Positions 61,297-64,000 of a DNA stretch of 64,000 bases are shown one piece after another. Numbering within the stretch: the first letter of the stretch is position 1; each line of letters begins with the position of its first letter. The translations under genes were made by a program, and so were the position numbers. Under the pieces are notes generated by a model. It did not search any database. It worked only from the letters and a program-made list of their open reading frames with translations, and had not been told where the DNA came from. The DNA is from Halanaerobiaceae bacterium (GTDB lineage Bacteria; Bacillota; Halanaerobiia; Halanaerobiales; Halarsenatibacteraceae): assembly GCA_003553485.1 (NCBI GenBank), contig PWEJ01000145.1, forward strand, positions 17,153 to 81,152. Reading direction: 5' to 3'.

Positions 61297-62496
61297 GTGG
61301 GAGATAATAAAGAACTTAATATTGAAATATACACTCTGGAGTGGTGCCCCTATTGTCAAAAAGCAAAAAATTTTTTTAAAAGCAAAGGTTTTAGCTACCA
61401 GGAGTATGATATTGGTGAAAAAGAGATTAAAGAAGAGATGAAGGAGAGGACTGAGGGCGCTCAGACAGTTCCTCAAATTTTCATCAATGATAGGCTTATT
61501 GGTGGTTATGATGATTTAATGGCCCAAAAGCATAGCGGTGAGTTATTTGAACTACCTGGTCTGGCGGCTCAGACTGAAATATATAATAAAAATTGGGATT
61601 TAATAATTATTGGTGCGGGACCTGCTGGATTAAATGCAGCTCTTTATGGAACCAGAAAAGGCCTGGATACAGTCGTCGTGGCTGAAGCCCTGGGCGGTCA
61701 GATGCTGGAGACTGGTGAGATAGATAATTATCTAGGTCTTCCAGGTGTAGAAGGGGCTGAAATGATGGAACTCTTTTGGGAGCATACTGATAAATATGAT
61801 GTTGCCTTTGATCTAGGGGAAAAGATAACTTCTTTGGCAAAAACAGAAGAGGGTTTTATAGTTAAAGCTGCCAGTGGAGTTGAAATAGCAGGACGGGCAG
61901 TAATTGTTGCCAGCGGCACAACTAACAGAGAGCTAGATGTGCCAGGAGAAAATGATTTGAAGGGTAAGGGAGTTCATTATTGTGCCACCTGTGATGGTCA
62001 TCTCTATGCCGGTGAAAAAGTTGCTATCATTGGAGGAGGTAATTCTGGTTTAGAAGCAGCACTGGATCTGACTAAATTAGACTGTCAGGTTGTCCTGGTT
62101 GAATATCTTGATCATCTAACAGGAGACCAGCTATTGGTTGATAATGTCAGAAATAATGAAAAAATAGAGGTATTCACCTCTCATGGGGTAGAGGAGATAA
62201 AGGGAAAAGACAAAGTAGATAAAGTTGTCTTAAGTCATGCTGAAAAAGACAGCAAAAAAGAACTTTCAGTAGAGGCTGTCTTTGTGGAAATTGGGCTGAT
62301 TCCTAATACTGATTTCATCGAGGATAGGGTGGAATTAAATAAAATTGGTGAAATTGTAATCAATCAAAAAAATGAAACAAGTCTGCCCGGGCTCTGGGCT
62401 GCTGGAGATGTTAGCAATATTAAAGACAAGCAGGTGGTCATAGCTGCTGCAGAAGGGGCAAAGGCTGCCTTAAGGGTTAATGAATATCTCTGTTAA
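61297..62496 (+). CDS. Glutaredoxin-thioredoxin reductase fusion flavoprotein
   Basis: 399 residues. The N-terminal glutaredoxin domain (1-85) has CPYC at about 17-20, the TVPQIFINDRLIGGYDDL segment near 58-75 and the cis-Pro. The thioredoxin reductase module (100-399) has the FAD motif IIGAGPAGLNAALYG near 105, the redox pair CATC in HYCATCDG near 230, the NADPH motif IIGGGNSGLEAALDL near 245 and the C-terminal FAD motif LWAAGDVSNI near 367. It would reduce glutaredoxin-type disulfides directly with NAD(P)H. It starts at a GTG with AGGAGGG upstream and is terminated independently of the transporter. Confidence 0.92.
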   Translation: MGDNKELNIEIYTLEWCPYCQKAKNFFKSKGFSYQEYDIGEKEIKEEMKERTEGAQTVPQIFINDRLIGGYDDLMAQKHSGELFELPGLAAQTEIYNKNWDLIIIGAGPAGLNAALYGTRKGLDTVVVAEALGGQMLETGEIDNYLGLPGVEGAEMMELFWEHTDKYDVAFDLGEKITSLAKTEEGFIVKAASGVEIAGRAVIVASGTTNRELDVPGENDLKGKGVHYCATCDGHLYAGEKVAIIGGGNSGLEAALDLTKLDCQVVLVEYLDHLTGDQLLVDNVRNNEKIEVFTSHGVEEIKGKDKVDKVVLSHAEKDSKKELSVEAVFVEIGLIPNTDFIEDRVELNKIGEIVINQKNETSLPGLWAAGDVSNIKDKQVVIAAAEGAKAALRVNEYLC

Positions 62497-62538
62497 TTCT
62501 TTAGCTTAAATAAGGAAGGATTATATTTAGCCAGGATA

Positions 62539-63312
62539 ATGAAGAAAATTTATTTAAGATTCTACGGGGATTTGCAGGATTTTTTGCCAGAAAAATCTAA
62601 CTTAGAGTGTTTTGCCCAAGATGGTGAAATATATCACTATACCTTTCGCGGTCGTCAGACAGCAAAGGATGTGATAGAATCTTTAGGAGTGCCTCACACA
62701 GAGGTAGATTTAATCTTGATTGATAGTGAGCCTAGGGATTTTACTTATCTATTACAGACTGATGATTTTATGAGTGTCTATCCCTTATTTAATAATATAG
62801 CTCTGGCCGACAAATATAGACTAATACCTAGAGTAACTGAGAAAATTAATTTTGTGCTGGATATTCATTTAGGGAAGTTAGCTTCTTACCTGCGCATGCT
62901 GGGTTTTGATACTTTATATAGCAATAAATATACTGACCCAGAATTGGCAGATATAAGCTCAAAGGAAAATAGGATGCTACTAACTAAAGATTTAGGGCTG
63001 CTGAAGAGAAAAAAAGTAAGGTTAGGCTATTATGTTAGAAAAGATAATCCCCGGGGGCAGTTGATTGAGGTGGTGAAGAGATTTTCTTTGCTGGAAAAGA
63101 GGACTTCTCCAGGCCGTTGTCCTGAATGTAATGCTTCCCTTAAAGAGATAGCCAAGGATAAAATTATTCACCGCTTAGAACCACTGACCAAAAAATATTA
63201 CCAGGAATTTAGCCTCTGCCCCAAATGCGATAAAATTTATTGGCCAGGAAGCCATTACCAACATCTCAATAATTTATTGGGAAATTTACAAAAAAAAATA
63301 AATAATTGCTGA
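62539..63312 (+). CDS. Mut7-C RNase-domain protein with N-terminal ubiquitin-like domain
   Basis: 257 residues. An N-terminal ubiquitin/MoaD-like domain spans about 1-85 (IYLRFYGDLQDFLP, RQTAKDVIESLGVPHTEVDLI). A PIN-like Mut7-C domain spans about 105-250: FVLDIHLGKLASYLRMLGFDTLYSN, LLTKDLGLLKRKKVRLGYYV, and a zinc ribbon with CPECN near 193 and CPKCD near 229. The acidic catalytic residues Asp108 and Asp150 are in place. It is probably an RNase; its target is unknown. It follows the Grx-TrxR gene by 42 bases and may be co-transcribed. Confidence 0.85.
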   Translation: MKKIYLRFYGDLQDFLPEKSNLECFAQDGEIYHYTFRGRQTAKDVIESLGVPHTEVDLILIDSEPRDFTYLLQTDDFMSVYPLFNNIALADKYRLIPRVTEKINFVLDIHLGKLASYLRMLGFDTLYSNKYTDPELADISSKENRMLLTKDLGLLKRKKVRLGYYVRKDNPRGQLIEVVKRFSLLEKRTSPGRCPECNASLKEIAKDKIIHRLEPLTKKYYQEFSLCPKCDKIYWPGSHYQHLNNLLGNLQKKINNC

Positions 63313-63711
63313 TTAAAAAAAGGAATTTGCCAGTTTATATATAATTTAATGAGTACAGGCCAAAAATCATGATTAGTTTGTCCTCATAATAATTTAAGAT
63401 AAATAACAAAGATATACCCTTATTTATCAGGCAAATGTCAAAATATTTTATCTATAAAGGCAATTATTACCATCAGGAAGTCCATAGCAGTTTAGAGCAG
63501 GAAAAATTTTAAATAAGGGGGGATTATTATAAGGCAAAAATAATTAAGTTTAAAGAAATATGAGGGCAACTGATTCCAAAAAAGAATTTAAAAAGGTAAA
63601 TTGATTATCTTTCTTTTCTTCATTGATGCAAATATTGGGAGTGGTGAAGAAAAAATTTTGTGCAACTGATAATCATGATTAATTTAGTAAAAATTATGGG
63701 AGGGATATCAA
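63313..63711. other. AT-rich intergenic region before the corrinoid protein gene
   Basis: About 400 bases with no supported gene. It contains two copies of the palindrome AATCATGATT (63365-63374 and 63671-63680), the second 31 bases before the downstream ATG. The longer frames here lack ribosome sites. I see no clear sigma-A hexamer pair, -24/-12 element or riboswitch core. It is likely regulatory for the corrinoid operon. Confidence 0.5.
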
Positions 63712-64000
63712 ATGGTAGATTTTGAAAAGTTAAGTAATAGTGTAATAAAAGGAAATAGAGAAGAAGTGGTGGAAATGACTCAGGCGGCAGTGGATGAAGG
63801 AGCAAAGCCGACTGAGATAATAAATCAGGGTTTAATAAATGGAATGAACGTAGTTGGTAAGAGATTTAAAGCTGGCGACATGTTTGTACCTGAAGTACTA
63901 ATGTCAGCTAAAGCCATGAAGGGCGGAATGGAGATAGTACAGCCGCTTTTAGTTGAAGGAGAAATGGAAGAAGCAGGTAGAGTAGTATTGGGAACAGTAG
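63712..64000 (+). CDS. Corrinoid methyltransfer protein, N-terminal part (3' truncated by window edge)
   Basis: The frame opens at the ATG 63712, with GGGAGGG about 8 bases upstream, and runs off the window end; 96 residues are visible. Landmarks are NQGLINGMNVVGKRFKAGD near 41-59 and MFVPEVLMSAKAMKGGMEIV near 60-79. These match the N-terminal helical cap of MtbC/MttC/MtmC-type corrinoid proteins, which deliver methyl groups from methylamines or other methyl donors. The B12-binding D-x-H-x-x-G motif would lie beyond the edge. The partner methyltransferase is not in the window. Confidence 0.88.
   Translation, partial: MVDFEKLSNSVIKGNREEVVEMTQAAVDEGAKPTEIINQGLINGMNVVGKRFKAGDMFVPEVLMSAKAMKGGMEIVQPLLVEGEMEEAGRVVLGTV

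Noticed and set aside
63620..63805. 61-residue ORF on the minus strand
   Set aside because: It overlaps the start of the corrinoid protein gene, has Pro/Leu-rich composition typical of antisense frames and lacks a ribosome site.
1..64000. CRISPR arrays, insertion sequences, tRNA or rRNA genes, attachment sites
   Set aside because: No repeated spacer pattern, transposase, inverted terminal repeats, cloverleaf or rRNA-like sequence was recognised; gaps between genes are short and mostly explained by promoters and terminators.

Overview
The window reads as a low-to-moderate GC chromosome segment from an anaerobic, amino-acid- and purine-fermenting Firmicutes-type bacterium. A halophilic, diderm member of the Halanaerobiales is my best guess. 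The clues are anaerobic redox systems (Rex, Na+-pumping decarboxylase, B12- and SAM-radical aminomutases, labile-selenium Mo-hydroxylase maturation genes), strongly acidic secreted proteins, and a binding protein whose signal peptide ends Ala-x-Ala with no lipobox Cys. The taxonomic call is an inference. No rRNA, tRNA, CRISPR array or insertion sequence was seen.

Layout. (1) 1-4.6 kb: two PLP fold-II proteins (the first cut by the left edge), an XRE-cupin regulator, YgeW and YgeY, closed by a terminator. (2) 4.6-19.2 kb: purine catabolism. This holds a three-subunit xanthine dehydrogenase, an 8-oxoguanine-deaminase-like amidohydrolase, SsnA, a second four-subunit Mo-hydroxylase whose Mo subunit is split as in nicotinate dehydrogenase, a PreA/DHOD-like protein, adenine deaminase and an NCS2 purine permease. 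(3) 19.2-23.0 kb: a Na+-translocating methylmalonyl-CoA decarboxylase operon. (4) 23.0-28.3 kb: maturation genes for selenium-dependent Mo-hydroxylases (MocA, YqeC, YqeB, two-piece XdhC, MoeA-like), headed by an unusual P-loop/Asp23-like protein. (5) 28.3-41.3 kb: mixed housekeeping genes, including FlhB-like/FliK-like, polysaccharide deacetylase, flavoproteins, PhoU, a chemoreceptor, dihydropyrimidinase, Rex, a LonB-type protease and Hsp20. (6) 41.3-54.1 kb: lysine fermentation. KamA, an ornithine/lysine racemase-like protein, an amidohydrolase, a sigma-54 activator, LysO, KamB, KamD, KamE, Kal, Kce and Kdd, with two near-identical -24/-12 promoters. (7) 54.2-61.1 kb: an aberrant peptide/nickel-type ABC transporter. 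(8) 61.2-64.0 kb: a glutaredoxin-thioredoxin reductase fusion, a Mut7-C protein and the start of a corrinoid protein.

How it works together. Purine bases enter by the NCS2 permease, are deaminated (Ade, SsnA, 8-oxoguanine-deaminase-like) and hydroxylated (two Mo-enzymes matured by the 23-28 kb operon). They are probably then degraded through ureido/diamino intermediates by the dihydropyrimidinase, YgeY, YgeW and the PLP proteins. Lysine is converted to beta-lysine, 3,5-diaminohexanoate and CoA-linked products under sigma-54 control. Propionyl-CoA-type carbon flow can be coupled to a Na+ gradient.

The most unusual locus is the 54-61 kb transporter. Its substrate-binding protein appears circularly permuted, its DppC-type permease carries an inserted seven-repeat beta-propeller-like domain in the first external loop, and its two ATPases are fused with an extra C-terminal domain. 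This combination is the best candidate in the window for something undescribed.
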